Shown here: one piece after another, positions 24,210 through 37,819 of the stretch
Layout of the letters: each line of letters starts with the position of its first letter
How positions within the stretch are numbered: position 1 is the first letter of the stretch
Source of the DNA: Antedon mediterranea
Taxonomy: Eukaryota > Echinodermata > Crinoidea > Comatulida > Antedonidae
Length of the DNA stretch: 64,000 bases
Assembly (NCBI RefSeq): GCF_964355755.1
Contig: NC_092677.1
Location: 10,810,601 to 10,874,600 of the forward strand
Reading direction: 5' to 3'
The notes under the pieces: model-generated
What the model saw: only the letters and a program-made list of their open reading frames with translations
Databases searched by the model: none
What the model was told of the DNA's origin: nothing
Program-made: the position numbers and the translations under genes

Positions 24210-27200
24210 ATGTCGTTTGAAAAATACGCACATTTTTCGCATGCTACTGGCAAGATGTTGGCACTTGTTAAAAAACCTGACAACTCAGTTGAGGAAATAG
24301 AAATAAATTCAAAACAAGTCGGGCAAGACTGTCTTGATGAGGTAAGTACCTTTTTTCTTAACAGCTGATTGTTGATGTCCACCACCACCACACAGAGAGC
24401 CAGCAGACAACAGCAGCAGTCTGACTCTGAAAAATGCATGTTGTCAATATGAATATGATTGTGAATATTATCTCTGTCTTATAGCATAAGACGTAAATAT
24501 GATATTCTAAAACATTAATGTCAGTGCCTACTAGGCCTAGGCTAGAATAGTAGCATAGGCTATGCATAGCTAGTTACGCAATAATGTCATTTTTATTGGT
24601 TATCTTACCTTGTTTGTTGATTGCGCAATCCAATCCTCCTTTATCTACTCTAGCTAGCCTGGGCCTAGGCCTAGTAGATAGATAGCTAGAGGCTAGAGAG
24701 GCCTGGATATAATAATAATTTAAATATGTTTTTTTGTGATAACATTACTGTTGCTTTTGATAAGATCATCCTTTTTAAAACAAGTAATAGGCCTAGGTAG
24801 TTGTAGACCTAAAGCACTAGCTAGTACAATTTGTTTCCTTTTTTGTAGGTATGCCGGCGAATGAACATTGTTGAAGTTGATTATTTAGGATTAAAAATTG
24901 TGAAGAAAGGAGAAAGAAATTTACAGTGGTTAAATTTAAAAAATCCATTATTGCAACAACTTCAGGGTCATCCAGTTCATTGGCTAGAATTACGAGTCAA
25001 GTACCATGTTGAACCACACTTATTGCAACAAGAAACAACACGGTACGTATTATTTATTATTGTTTTCATTCATCAATTATTATTGCGTTCTTTACATCAA
25101 TTTGTTTACTACATTACAAAAATGATCTCTGTATGCTTAATATGTCATTTATTTGTCAATGTGTTTATGTTAACAACAAATGCTTATTTTTGTTAAATCC
25201 ATCAATCAGTAACTAGAAGCTTAGGGCCTACTAGTTGGAAACAAAATATTTATAGTTTACAATTGTATCTAAATTTTAGAACTTTGGCTATAATATTTAA
25301 TAAAAACAAATCTGTAAACGATTTTTTATATTGTAATACTATAGATTAGGGTTTTTCCATTGCTTTGTTCATGTACAACAATACCTGATAGATAGCACTG
25401 GTACACATGACCAGTGATGTGCAAGATTAGAGCTTATGGTAAATAGTAGCTAATTAACATACAATGCTATCTAACAGATAGTGTAAGTGTCGTTAGACCA
25501 AACACAAATATAGTAATTGCGTCATTATTCATTTCTACATTACTCTAATACAAAATAAAAATTACTAGATTGATTTTTAAAATGATTTTTATTTTAGAGC
25601 ATTTTTGCACTTGTAGTACAGTACAGATATTGATATTTAATATTATGATGAACAATTTACTAGACTACAGGCTAACTCCAGTATTACTAAACATGATATA
25701 ATTTACTTGATTCGGATAGATGAGTTAGTAAAAATTAAAACATGTTTAAATGACTACAGTACTAATGTGATTTATCAATGATTTCTGCGGCGTGTGTAAA
25801 AAAGGAAATAGTATTTCACAATGGTTCCTGCTATTTCAGAATTCTTAAGGTTGCGTGAAAAACATGTTTGTGCATAGTGTTCACTGAACCGTGTCTGTGT
25901 TTAACTCTTTCACTTTCTTCGTACTGTAGCTAGTGTCAATCAGATTGTTTTTTGGTCATAGGATTTCGCAATAGGTTGTATTTTCAATAGATACTCACCA
26001 CATACTGCTCTAGACATTTTAAGTACTGTACTTAAATATTGTGTAAATGAATGAATAGAAAATATCCAAAATAGATTTCTAACATAGTTGCAAAAATCCT
26101 AAAATATGTAGATATTTTGTATTTTATTTTATGTCATTGTAAACTTTGTTGTTACTGTATCTTGATGATTGTGCTTTCTATATATTTTGAATGTGTTATT
26201 TTTAATAAGTCTGATTCTTAAAATGTATATTAATAAAATTGTTTTATTTATTTTTCATTAGGCACCTCTTCTATTTGGATGCCAAGAAATGTTTAGAAAA
26301 TGGCAAACTCTGTGTGCCGAGGAAGAAAGCGGCAGTCATTACAGCTTTAGTCGCTCAAGCAGAACATGGAGACTACAACGTCCAACACCAACAGTATGAC
26401 TTCTGTCCAACAAATGACCTAACGGACGAATTCAAAGTAATGGTCATTACAGAACACAATCGGATGAGGGGCATGCGCCGCTCATCCGCAGAATATAAAC
26501 TCCTGCAAGAGGCATACCCTCTTGAAGATTATGGTCTTGAATTCTGGCACACAGATTTAACAAAAGAAGATAATACTAACATGGCTTGCAGGTTTGGTGT
26601 TGGAAATGTCGGAGTGGTTGTTAGGTGGAAAGATAATGGTACGCCTGTTGAAAAAAGGTACGTTTTTATCAATAAGATTACTTAAAACTTTTGTTTTTAT
26701 GTGTAGTTAATTTTAGTCATACAGGCTGCACGCTATGAAAGTAACCTCTAAAGAGTGAATTTGTGACACTTTGTACTACTACTAGTGTTATACTAAAAAA
26801 AAGAATACAAATTCAGTACCATTGGTTGTAAAATTCATAGTAAATACCAAGCCGGTGTTGTTAAACTTGAAGAGTATATTGCTAATAGACTAATGAAAAT
26901 TGTAATAATAATAAATAACAATTAACATAGTAATGGAAAAATTAATCTTAATCAGGGAAGAGTTACATTACACTCTTCTCAGTTTTAATTAACAAAGACA
27001 AATACAATTAATTCTCAATAAATTAGAAGAGATGATTAAAATGTTAACATTTAAGAAACATATTAGATATAAAACCATAAAAACATGTACTGTAACTTGT
27101 AAGTACAAACAAACAGTACAATGAAACTTCTAAATTCTGACTATTACACATTGAAATCTTGGGAGTTTTGTACAATACTTTGCACCTAGAATACATGTAA

Positions 27201-29840
27201 GCCCTGACTACAAAAACATTAAAATTACACTGTACTTTCCTTACAATGAAATAAAATAAATAATGACATGACAGCTGATGTATACACAGATATGATACAA
27301 ACATTTGTAAACAGTTCAAAGAGCAGATAAGGTTTTCAATGTTACACTCAGATGTGTTTTAAAAGGATAACAAGAAAAAAGAATAGGAAAACTCAGTTCA
27401 AAATGCTTTTAACGTAACAATGAAACAAGTAAAATCAAAGGCTTATTGTAGAGTATAAACAGCTGATAGTGAAGGCTAGAGAATAACCAATGTGTTAAAG
27501 GGTTAGTAATGAGGATTAGTCATAACGTTTCACATGCTGCGTCACATATTAATGCATCAGCTACTCATGCTGCAAACTCACAAAGGCAACTTGAGCTAAA
27601 CTGCTGCTGCTGCAACTGACCTGGGGAACCAGTAAGAAAACTGTCTTTGTTTCCTCACTTTCTTGTTCAAAAATGAAATACAGGATTATTAATTATGCAT
27701 TCATACTAGAAAAACATTGCATACAACTTTGAAATTGCATGCTTGATTTTTTATAAAATCTGTTTAATATTATTTTATATAATAAGAACACTAAATAATA
27801 ATAATACAGACAAATTTGGCATAACATTCAATATAATTATTTACAATTTAAAAAAACTAACTTTATATGAATCAAATTTATAATCTTCCTTGCAGTACAC
27901 TGAACATACTTAACTAATAACACATTATCATTAATAGCTTTTAGGAAAAATGTCTTCTTTACCAATTTAATATCAAAGCTTATTAGATTAATTTCATAAT
28001 ACACTAAAGCTCTGTCTACACTATGAAACTATATGTGACAAAAAATCTGATGTGCCCATATGAACATGATAATGTCATATTACTGTACTACCAAATGTTG
28101 GGCATACTGTATCACTACCATATTTGGGTATATTGCACTTGTTTTGTCAAACTAGTTTGGTAGTGTAGACCGAGCTTTAGATTTGGCTATCATTATATTA
28201 ATAAGGTATAATTGTACATTATTATGACTACAGTACAGTGAATACTGTAAATATATTTTAAAAATAACAGTTAATTTAAAAGTAATAATTATGTGAAATG
28301 AATTGGTAACAAAGTAAGTAAAAAACACAATGACCAAAAAGACGTATGCATTGTTAAGCAGAAGGGTCATTGGCTTTTTCCACACAATCATCTCTATTTG
28401 ACCTTGAAATAATCCGACAACAATCAATCAATTATGACAAAAAATTTGGTACTATTAAAATTTAAGCAAATATTCCAGTCTTCAGGTGTTGTACAGTAAA
28501 CCTCCAACAAAAATATTAAACAGATGGCAAACATTTTTGTGTAGAAATCTTATTATTTGCAGAGAATGTGTACTCTGATGTGGAAATGATTTTTTTCGCC
28601 ATAATAGCAATTATGCAATGTATCTATTTTTAGCGCTGTTGCCAACTCATAGTCTTTATCTATAAGTTTGGTAACATCCATTTTAATCAGAGGGGGTGTG
28701 ATTGCTTTTAGATAATAATGTTTAAAAAAAGTAAATATTCTATTGTTTATTTATCAGAATAAACAAATATTTTAAAAATGATATTGTTGATCAAAAGATA
28801 CAGTAAATAGGTATAAATAGTTCTGGAAATTACCTATCGATAATTTATTTTACTCTAGCTACACAGATGATAATGCCTTAGTCCACAGGAAATTTCTGCT
28901 AGCATGCAACACTAAATTCCATGCTTTTGAACTCTTCTTAAGGTTACATCATAAATAAATTTTGAACTTCACCAAGAAAAAAATCAATTATATTTATTTA
29001 TATTTAGTCTTTAAAATATACAGTACAAATACTATTGTAATTATTTAAGTATGTACAAATTTAAACCTTTAATTTTATACTGAATATCCAATATTTATAT
29101 TTTTGTATGTATTTTATATAATGATCATGAAACTGTATAGGTAAATAAGATAATAAATAAATAAAAAATAAATTACAACAAATATGAAAAAGTAATTACT
29201 TTAGCAGTGCTGTAATCACTAATTATAGTGACTCTTTTTTTTAAATTATAGAATTTTATACAGTGCATTAGTGGGCAGTGGAACAGACGGAAGGTACTGT
29301 GATATTTCATTTAGAACGGACGATTATGACACCGATAGCATGCGATTCAAATTTGGCAATAAAGAACAAGCAGAAGGATTTTACAGAGCTATTATAGAGT
29401 CCTTAACATTTTTCGATCGAGATACAGTCTCTGAAGAAGTACTTGGTCAGTTTACAAGAGATTTGAAAGGTACATTAGCGTCGTTGTTTAAAGAGAAAAC
29501 GACAGTTGGTAAAAAGTACATGTTTGATATTAGAAGGACAGCAAAAGAAGTGTATGACTACACGAGAAGACAATTATTTGTAACTGAAAGTAAAAATCCC
29601 TTTGCAAATATTCCAGAGGACGGACTCAACATTGATCTTGATAAACCAACGGACGATAGTTTCAAAACGAAAGAGGAGGAAATACTGATATGTCGTATTT
29701 GTATGGTCGCTTGTATCGACACGGTGTTTCAGTGCGGACACATCAGTTGCCAAGATTGTGCGAGGAGGTTAAATGAATGTCACATGTGCAAAGGAAGCGT
29801 TGATCCAGCCATTCACATATATTTGCCAACATCGTCATGA
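24210..29840 (+). CDS. MYLIP: MYLIP / IDOL, FERM-RING E3 ubiquitin ligase
   Basis: Model: join(24210..24341,24849..25042,26262..26657,29252..29840), 436 aa (vertebrate about 445). In mammals this ligase ubiquitinates lipoprotein receptors (LDLR, VLDLR, ApoER2) and binds membranes and targets through its FERM domain. Seen: an N-terminal FERM F1 lobe (DCLDEVCRRMNIVEVDYLGL), F2 with RVKYHVEPHLLQQETTRHLF, then SAEYKLLQEAYPLEDYGLEF and the F3 lobe. A conserved stretch DLKGTLASLF...GKKYMFDIRRTAKEVYDYTR leads to a C3HC4 RING at 388-420 (CRIC, CGH, CQDC, CHMC) and the end IHIYLPTSS. An internal ATG at 24255 (MLALVKKPD) aligns with the vertebrate start and could be the main one. Exon 4 was later copied in part downstream. 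Confidence 0.93.
24520..24700. repeat. GGCCTA-rich block in MYLIP intron 1
   Basis: Repeated CTAGGCCTAGGC and GGGCCTAGGCCTAG words, interspersed with TAGCTAG. Similar blocks sit near the 5' ends of most other genes in the window. Confidence 0.6.
28006..28180. mobile_element. Palindromic MITE, CTCTGTCTACAC family, copy 4
   Basis: It lies in MYLIP intron 3. Ends TAAAGCTCTGTCTACACTATG and GTAGTGTAGACCGAGCTTTA are flanked by TA on both sides. The centre holds a tandem doubling of the ACTACCATATTTGGG segment. Confidence 0.75.
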
Positions 29841-32378
29841 GCTGGGGGCAAAAACTGATGCTCATACCACCTTGACTGTTGTGATGGCAACTGTAAACAA
29901 ATGTGAATGATGTTTATACAGACTCCATCCAGACTGTTTAATATAATGTGCAATGATGCTGTTCCTCTGTCAAAGACTAGTCAGAACTCCTGTATATTCT
30001 ACTGCAGAATAAATACTTGAAATTTCACATTTCATGATAATATACAGATCTTGTGTGTGATGTTGTCCTATAGTGTGAATGAAACCCTTGTTCAAATGTT
30101 TTTTCTATTAGAAAGAATATGTACTGTACATGGTCACAATGCAAAGCTTGGGTTGCTCAACCAATGCATTTTATTAGATTTTTTAACCCCTTGTTTTCAT
30201 ATAAAGTAGTCTTAATAAAAAGTCCCTGTTTGTAAATATAGAGATATAATTATTTAATAATGTGATCCTTTTGTCCTAATTGTTAATATGTAATACCTGT
30301 ACAAAACGCCCTGTACAAACTCAACCTAAAATGCAATGCAAGTTTGTATGAAATATTTTGATAAAAAATAATATATTTGTTGTAGATAATTGATCGGTTA
30401 ACTTAAGGAAGAAAAACGTGGAGAGTTAAAGGCAAAAGTTAGTACCGTTTTTTAAGTTGCGAAGGTAGTTTCTTTTTTAAACATTAAGTACATTAGATCA
30501 TAAGATTGATTAATTTACTAGCATTCCAGTGTTTCCTTTACAAACTTTTGTTTGCTTAATTATTTTGCATTCATCCATTATATGGAAAAAAGTATTTGTT
30601 TTATATATTTTAGTACAGTATTACAGTAATAAAGTTCCTTAACAAAACTGATTATTTAGAATTGTGTAAATCTACAGATTTGAAACCATTATTCGCTTCA
30701 TTATTTTGGGTACTATGCAAAACTACCATAAAATTTACCGTAATAATTTGTGAAAATATCTTAAATTATGTTAATTAGAAAAAAAAACTTTTCTTCTATT
30801 GCAGTAGAAAAAGTAGTTTTTTTACATTTTAAAGAATATGTTTTGCATAAGGGAGTTTATTTTGGTTAAATATTGACCAAGAATTTTGACCAAAGGAGAA
30901 ACATTTTTATTTCAAGAAAAAAAAATGTTTTCCACACAAATTTTAGGATTGTAGAAATAGTTTTAATGCCTGTGTATATGATAAAAGAAAGTAAATTTTG
31001 ATACGAATGCGATAGTATTATATATTAATTTATTATTTTCCCGCGGTAACCATTTTTGTATTGTTTGTGAAAACCTGAAATTCTCCTGTAATGTAAGGAT
31101 TCAATGTTATTGTCTTGTTATGTTCTTGCTTGCTCATCTCATATAGATGTAGTCAAGCTATTTGTTTATTTTACCATTTGTCATAGTTTCTTTTGTGAAA
31201 TTAAATAAATGAAAACGAAAATTGTACTACTTTATTTGGGTGTTGCTTATCATTTTTGGTGATTGTTAAAATACAAGATGAAGCTATTTATTTGGACTGG
31301 TTACTTTTATTTGATACAAATATTACTTCATTATAAAAGAAAATCATGAATAATGATATTTGCTTTGTGAGTTTGGTATGAGGATGTCAATGGGCATCTA
31401 ATGTTGGTGGTATCTCTCTCTTGTCTATCTGGTACCATTTTTAAGCACCTTTCGAGCACAGCGAGGGTTACCCGGCAGACTCTCATTTTCTTTGACTTCA
31501 GGTAACTCCCTACACAATTACTTAGTCAGATATTGGTACCAACTAGGTCATTTAACCAAAGGTCTCTGGGCTGCCTATGTACATCACATTGTAGATTAGT
31601 CTTCTCAGACTACTAGAGGGCGCCCTATACATTTATTTAAACGTCTTAAACTAGGTTTGGTACAGTACAGATATGCCTATGTTAACAATGTTCTATTACA
31701 TGAAGTACCATCGCCCTAAAATCAGTAGGCTGCGTTTGGCGGCCGTAGAAATAATTTATTCAATCGTGGAATGTAATAACCATATTAATTTTATATATGA
31801 TTTCCCTTTCTTTGTGATTTTTTTTATCACTTTCTAGTCTAAGACTACAGAAAATAAACTTTTTTCTGTAATTTACTTGCAATATTTTATGTAACAATGT
31901 AACTATATATTGCTAAATAAATGAATCTGAATTGAGTATGGAATATTATTAATATTAACTATATTTCGTAACATGATTTTAACAACACTTGCGGTATGGA
32001 AATGATTACAAATAAAATGATTATACAATTTACTGACACCGCAATTATGCGTACGTGATGATAACACGGCCGCCGGACATTCCAGGATCCAACGTGTCAC
32101 TTTTAACGCATCATTTTGTGGTCAAAATTTGTCTTCCCGTGTTTATTTAACGAATTAAAAGCATGAATACATTTTACCCATGAAAGGTACGTGAAACAAT
32201 ACTGTTTACATAGAGGGCGGTACGTTATATACGCAAGTAAATGGGGTAGCCTACTCTAATGTATAATTTAATATATAACTACATAACTTATTATTCATTA
32301 AATTGTTCTTCATTCCAACGATTTTCATCGTTAATATCTGTATGATACGATCTAGTCTCATCTAATTTGTCTTCATCA
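29841..32378. other. MYLIP 3' UTR and intergenic DNA
   Basis: No second gene is seen. An AATAAA at about 30008 and another at about 31202 are candidate MYLIP poly(A) signals. The part from 31165 on is repeated in unit 2 from 36609. Sequence 32280-32378 is the remnant of the SRCR A tail in another frame. Confidence 0.6.
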
Positions 32379-35300
32379 TCACCATAATACGTCCACCTCC
32401 CCCTCCTCCATGTCCATTTGTTCTACACTCGGAGCTGTCGGGATAACCACCACTACATTTTTATCGACATCTCTATTAACAGCCTTCATTATCATGTAAC
32501 TTATTAATATGAAAAGAAAGAATGTCACTAAGCAGACGACGATGGTGATGGTAATAACTACTCCCAGTTGTCTGGTGCCTTCTGGACTGGAGGGGTTATA
32601 GCTGTTTTGTGCCTCAGCTGAAATCAAACAAAATAGTTCATAGTGTGTGTTGACCTGGGCCTCCCTGATAATAATAAAAAATAAAGTTGAATTTGAATTG
32701 AAGCTTGGTTTCCACGTAAGCGCGCGCACCGTAAGTAATTTGACCAATCGCGATGGATAACCACGGCATGTCGCTTGTGATTGGTCAAATCTTGTGAACT
32801 GCTGCAACAATACATGGGGATCAGTAACATAACGTAGACCTAAAGCCTTGAATTACACTCGAAAACTACATTTGTTATTGAACAGTGCTATTATATTAAC
32901 AGAAAGTAGGCCTAATGTAATCGTCATGCTCTCCTCTTACCCTCGCATAGGTCACCCTCAAATCCCGCATCACAGGTACACACACGGTTACCACTCTTCC
33001 TTATTTGACAACGACCATTGTTTTGACAGGGCTGGCTTGAACACGCATCACCTTGGATATAAAGAAAAACTTAATTTAATATTTTACGTAATTTTACAAC
33101 GAAGACATATCGTAGTAAGCCTTATATAAAATATTAGGGGCCCGCTCATGCTTACTTAGCGGGTAAGTTGGTGTTATGAGCCAATTATCTCTCTCTTTTG
33201 ATGTTAGGTCACCATAGCATGATGGATGAATCGGGTCCAAGGTAACTTTAAGTTTCCATTAAGTCACGTCTCATATCTAAATTGATGACTATTATAGGCC
33301 TTTTGTTGTTATTATATTGGCCATTGATTCCAATAAGCTTCATTATCATACAGTCATATATATTTGTTAATACATTTATATAAAATGTGATTATAATTTT
33401 TTCTTAGTTTCGTTTATTTTCACTTTTGAAAAGAAAACCCGAGTCGAGTATATTAACGAACAGAAAAACCTATTAATTTTCTTGTTGAAAAGCGACCTCT
33501 CCAGTAAAAAAAAAACCCACCTTGACAATCCACACCCGCGTCTCTTTGATGACTACACAACTCAGAATCAGGATTTTTAGTGTACGTGCATTCACTTAGA
33601 TTGCTTTCACTGCCGTTGCATTTAAAGCCTGCAAAACCCACAGTTCCGGTACCTTCACCGAACCTATAATATTCAACAAATAATCAAATAATTAAAAACT
33701 GTGTTTTAGTAATTTTAAAAAGTCGAATGTGAACAATTATTCGTTTATCTGATTATAATATCCCCCTCACTAACTTTGTTAAAATATCACATCTAAATGC
33801 GTTACATTTTGTAAGGTGAAACGCTTCGTGCGTTTAGCATACAAAAGTATGATACAGTACTTACAAAGCTTTGCGTACAGCAACGGCTCTAGTTTGTTCA
33901 AGTCGGCCTGTAAAATGACGACAGGCAACTTCTGCATCGTTATCATCCCATGCTTCGTCGCAAACGGTGACCCAGTTGCCATCCATATACAGCTCAACAC
34001 GACCTTCAGTATCACTCTCAGATAAACGAATATCATAGTCTAAATTAGAGGCATTATTACTAAATTAGTCAAACATTGACATAATGATAAATTTTAAAAA
34101 GCTGAAAACTTAAGATAAGCATGGTAATGGAGGAGATGATGGTGAAAATGAGAACGTTGTTGATAATTAGACAGGTTATAGTGTCGAAGGACTTTGAGGA
34201 TAGTGATGAGTAAGCTCTGTCTTTTATGAAACTATACTTTTAAAAAAGTACCCAAATATGGTAGTGATATGACCAAATATGATGGTGATATGACATCATC
34301 ATGTCCGTTATGGCCACATCAAATTTTTTGTCACATAAAGTTTGATAGTGTAGACAGAAATTATAAGGAATGATGAAGATTGGCCCACGCTGTACATGCT
34401 GGGAGAGTGAGAATAATAATAATAAATAATAAGTGAGTAAAATAAAAACAACATAGTTTGACCCCCAAAAATCGTGTCCATAAATGGGAACATCACAAAG
34501 TATTATGTGTAGACAGAGCGTACTACCTTTAAAGCATCGTATCCCAGCAACCTGCGCACCAAGACAATCCTGAGCCTCTACCTTGACCGATTCAAATTTA
34601 CACTTCGTCAGATTCTCTTCGTCTCCATTACAATCAAATTCATAGTAGTGTATTCTATCTTTCCAGCCACTGAACTGAAAGTTCCTAACGAAAAAAAACC
34701 TTATTATAACACAAGAATGAAATCTCGTGGGAATGAGATTCATATCATCTGATTAGAATTGTACTCATTATATGTAGGCTACGTACCTAGTCTGGGTTCC
34801 AGACGGAGTTGTCTTAATATTAGTAAAAAGATAAATATTTTTGAACATGGATTACGGCGTTTTATACGTATACGTAATAAATAAAAATAAAGACAATGAA
34901 TACAGACTTGGGGCAAGTCTTTGTACGTACCCATTGACCCACTCACAATTGGATTTCTCCACACTAAGAACGAACACAAATGTGAACTTCAACCCAATCA
35001 TCGGACAACCACCCACCACCGGGATAATAGTGGTACCATGGTCGATTCAATGCTTGGTAGGTAGGCCTACGCACTACTACGACGCAGCGCAAGGACATAG
35101 ACGCAACGCAAGCGAACTGATCAACCGAGGATCCACCACCGCGTCTTATGATTGGTCAAAGGTCATGTACTTAATGTAATAGTTCTTACTGAGAGCCAAC
35201 ATATGCAATTCCTGAATTGCCGAGACCTAGCTGTCTACAGGCGACTGCTGCATCCTTGTCGTCCCACATGTAACCGCATATCCTGCCTTCACATTCCGTT

Positions 35301-35948
35301 TCATATTTACTGTCTATTAGTGTGACAATGAATCCCTCGTAATCAGTCCCTCCTCGCAAAGATATTGTAAATTCTGCTTCAAACGAATAATTATTTAAAA
35401 AAATATTTGAAGGTAAGATCGAGGGGGAAGGGGGGTTGACGGATAAGGGAATTAAAATGAAACATCGGTTTATATCGAATATAAACGTTGATATTGTGGA
35501 AGTACTAAGTATTGAAAGAAAAAAACAATTCTCTGTGCTTATCTACACTATCAAACTAGTTTGACAAAAAAGGTGTGATGTGCTCAAATATTATATGCTT
35601 TAAATATCATCGTCATAATATATGGGAAATTTTTTTTTGATAGTGTATACAAGGCTTGAGATGATTTCATCTACAAACTTGTTATGTATTAAAAAATAAC
35701 AAAATATTGAGGATGGGTTGTTGTGGTTCATAGTAATATAAACTATAAGTAAAGTATTGTCAAAAAATCTATAATACAGCAAGCCTATTAACGTTTTTAA
35801 AACTTGGACATACTACTGACAGTATGCCTGACTAATTTAATGTAATTTGAGTTCATTCTACCTGAGAGTGACGTAATACAATGTACCTACCTGTCTGTCC
35901 ATTGACTAATACCAATAAGTTGGCCAAGAACGCAGACAAAGTGCGCAT
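32379..35948 (-). CDS. SRCR-SRCR-EGF transmembrane receptor, copy A (shortened tail)
   Basis: Model: complement(join(32379..32617,32941..33051,33521..33663,33865..34039,34527..34684,35190..35373,35891..35948)), 355 aa. Order: signal peptide (MRTLSAFLANLLVLV), two SRCR domains each split over two exons as in group A, one EGF-like domain from a single exon (CSSQPCQNNGRC...CTCDAGFEGDLC), a transmembrane helix at about 294-320, then a short tail. SRCR proteins bind microbial or host ligands; this one's ligand is unknown. Compared with copy B, SRCR1 has a 12-base insertion adding TECE, including an extra Cys. A 7-base expansion shifts the tail frame so the protein ends EEGEVDVLW and loses the acidic tail. 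The old tail frame remains open downstream, so a sequencing slip in this C-rich run is possible. Confidence 0.88.
34207..34365. mobile_element. Palindromic MITE in SRCR A
   Basis: A CTCTGTC-family copy with a degraded left end (TAAGCTCTGTCTTTTATG) and a clear right end (GTTTGATAGTGTAGACAGA), in the intron between exons 3 and 4. The matching copy in SRCR B is at 39732-39880. A second remnant ending TGTGTAGACAGAGCGTA stops 6 bases short of exon 3 (34490-34520). Confidence 0.65.
35527..35658. mobile_element. Degraded MITE in SRCR A intron 1
   Basis: The left end CTGTGCTTATCTACACTATCAAACTAGTTTGAC is good; the right end TTTGATAGTGTATACAAGGCTT is diverged. It is absent at the matching place in copy B, where 40920-40950 lacks it. 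So it was lost from B or inserted in A after the duplication. Confidence 0.55.
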
Positions 35949-36434
35949 CTTCAAATACAAATATAGATCAACTATTATTATACTCTACCGTCTGATATTT
36001 ACAGTTGTAATAATATTCTACCAGTAATCATCAGAAACAATGGTAAGACCGAAATGACGATGAATTATTGCAGTCCAGAGGTGGTTCTTCCGATTACGCA
36101 TAAGGAGGCTATGACAAAGCCAAAACAGTAACACAAATACAAATTTATTTCTTTATTAAGTATAAATATCAGTAATTTTATAATAAAATAATATCAATAT
36201 ACATATTTTACACTTTCACACAAATTTTAACATTTCACCACACGTCAATTATTCATTTATAATTATTTGAATTATATGCTTTTTATTCAAATTGTTTGAG
36301 CGCATTTCCTACATCGTCACAGAAACGGGCGTGGTATTATTGGGAATTCATTCATATGACTTGGTCAGAAAAAAGCTATTTTCATTCCAAAAAATTCCCT
36401 ATTACTTCAAAACACACACACACACAAATTATAG

Positions 36435-36608
36435 AATTGATACTGTTCATTAGTAGGCACTGTGGAACAGACGGAAGGTACTGCGATATTTCATTTAGAA
36501 CGGACGATTATGACACCGACAGCATGCGATTCAAATTTGGCTATAAAGAACAAGAAGGCTTTTACAGAGCTAATATACTAGAGTCCTTAACGTTTTTTGA
36601 TCGAGATA
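36435..36608 (+). pseudogene. Truncated copy of MYLIP exon 4
   Basis: It matches the first 173 bases of MYLIP exon 4 (CISFRTDDYDTDSMRFKFG-like reading, DGRYCDISFRTDDYDTDSMR intact) with its acceptor AAATTATAG. It carries a 2-base insertion, plus 3-base indels around GYKEQEGFYR and ANILESL. It breaks off at GATCGAGATA, where a deletion joins it to 3' flank sequence. The conserved C-terminal part and the RING are missing. It has no promoter or upstream exons of its own. Confidence 0.9.
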
Positions 36609-37819
36609 TTTATTTTACCATTTGTCATAGTTTCTTTGTGAAATTAAATAAATGAAAACGAACATTTTATTACTTGATTTTTTGCTTATCATTTTTGGTG
36701 ATTGTTAAAATACAAGATGAAGCCATTTATTTGGACTGGTTGCTTTTATTTGATACAAAAATTACTTCATTATAAAAGAAAATCATGAATAGTGATATTT
36801 GCTTTGTGAATTTGGTATAAGGATGTCAATGGGCATCTAATGGTGGTATCTCTTGTCTATCTGGTTTTTAAACACCTTTCGTGGCACCCCTGGTCTATGC
36901 ACAGTAGGGGGTCCCCAGCAGACTCCCATTTTCTCAATAGGGTTGGTGAACATCAGTCCAAAATACGCAGAATTTTTTCCAAAATACGTCAAGTTGAGGG
37001 CGCTCATTTTCTTTGACTTCAGGTAACTCCCTACACAATTACTTAGTCAGATATTGGTACCTGGTCATCTAACCAAATGTCTCTGGGCTGCCTGTCTATT
37101 ATATAAATTATTATTGTAGATTAATCTCACATTGTAGATTAGTCCTCTCAGACTGCTAGAGGGCGCCCTATACATTTATTTGAACTAAGGTATAGATATG
37201 TTTAATGTTAGTTCCATTAAATAAAGTACCATCGCCCTAAAATCAGTAGGCTGCGTTTGGCGGCCGTAGAAATAATTTATTCAATCGTGGAATGTAATAA
37301 CCATATTAATTTTACACATGATTTCCCTTTCTTGTGATTTTTTTTCTCACTTTCTAGTCTAAGACTAGCCTACAGAAAATAAACGTTTCTTCGTAAGCTA
37401 CCGGCAATATTTTATGTAACAATTGTAACCATATATTGCTAAATAAATCTGAATTAAATATGGAATATTACTAATTAAGCTATATTTCGTAAAAGGATTT
37501 TAACACTTGCGGCATATGATGATTACAAATAAAACGATTATACAATTACTGACACCGCAACATAATTATGCGTACGTGATGATATACACGGCCGCCGGAG
37601 ACGCATATCGAACAAACAAACAGGATCGAACGCGTTCATTTAACCATTATATCTTCTCGTCTTTATTTAAACGAATTAAAAGCATGAATACATTTTACCC
37701 ATGATAAAAAAGGGTACGTGAAACAATACTGTTTACATAGAGGGCGGTACGGTATATGGGCAAGTAAAATGGGGTAGCCTACTCTAATGTATAATTTAAT
37801 ATTATAACTACATAACTTA

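Larger units (their letters stand above)
29243..36425. repeat. Tandem segmental duplication, unit 1
   Basis: Unit 1 runs from the acceptor of MYLIP exon 4 through its 3' flank and all of SRCR gene A to an (AC)n tract at 36412-36425. Unit 2 follows directly, starting with the same AAATTATAG acceptor. Exons and introns match at high identity, with small indels. Confidence 0.85.

Noticed and set aside
32700-32800. Inverted CCAAT-type pair (TTTGACCAATC and GATTGGTCAAA) as a promoter
   Set aside because: It lies in the intron before the last exon of SRCR A (and again in B); the symmetric pair looks like a small foldback repeat rather than a promoter.
32848-33129. Plus-strand ORF antisense to the SRCR A EGF exon (and its twin at 38370-38651)
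   Set aside because: Its open frame is a by-product of the EGF exon and flanking intron on the other strand; both copies exist only because of the duplication.
36296-36655. 119-codon open frame over the MYLIP fragment
   Set aside because: It starts in unrelated flank, reads through the partial exon copy and ends in 3' flank; no upstream exons or RING.
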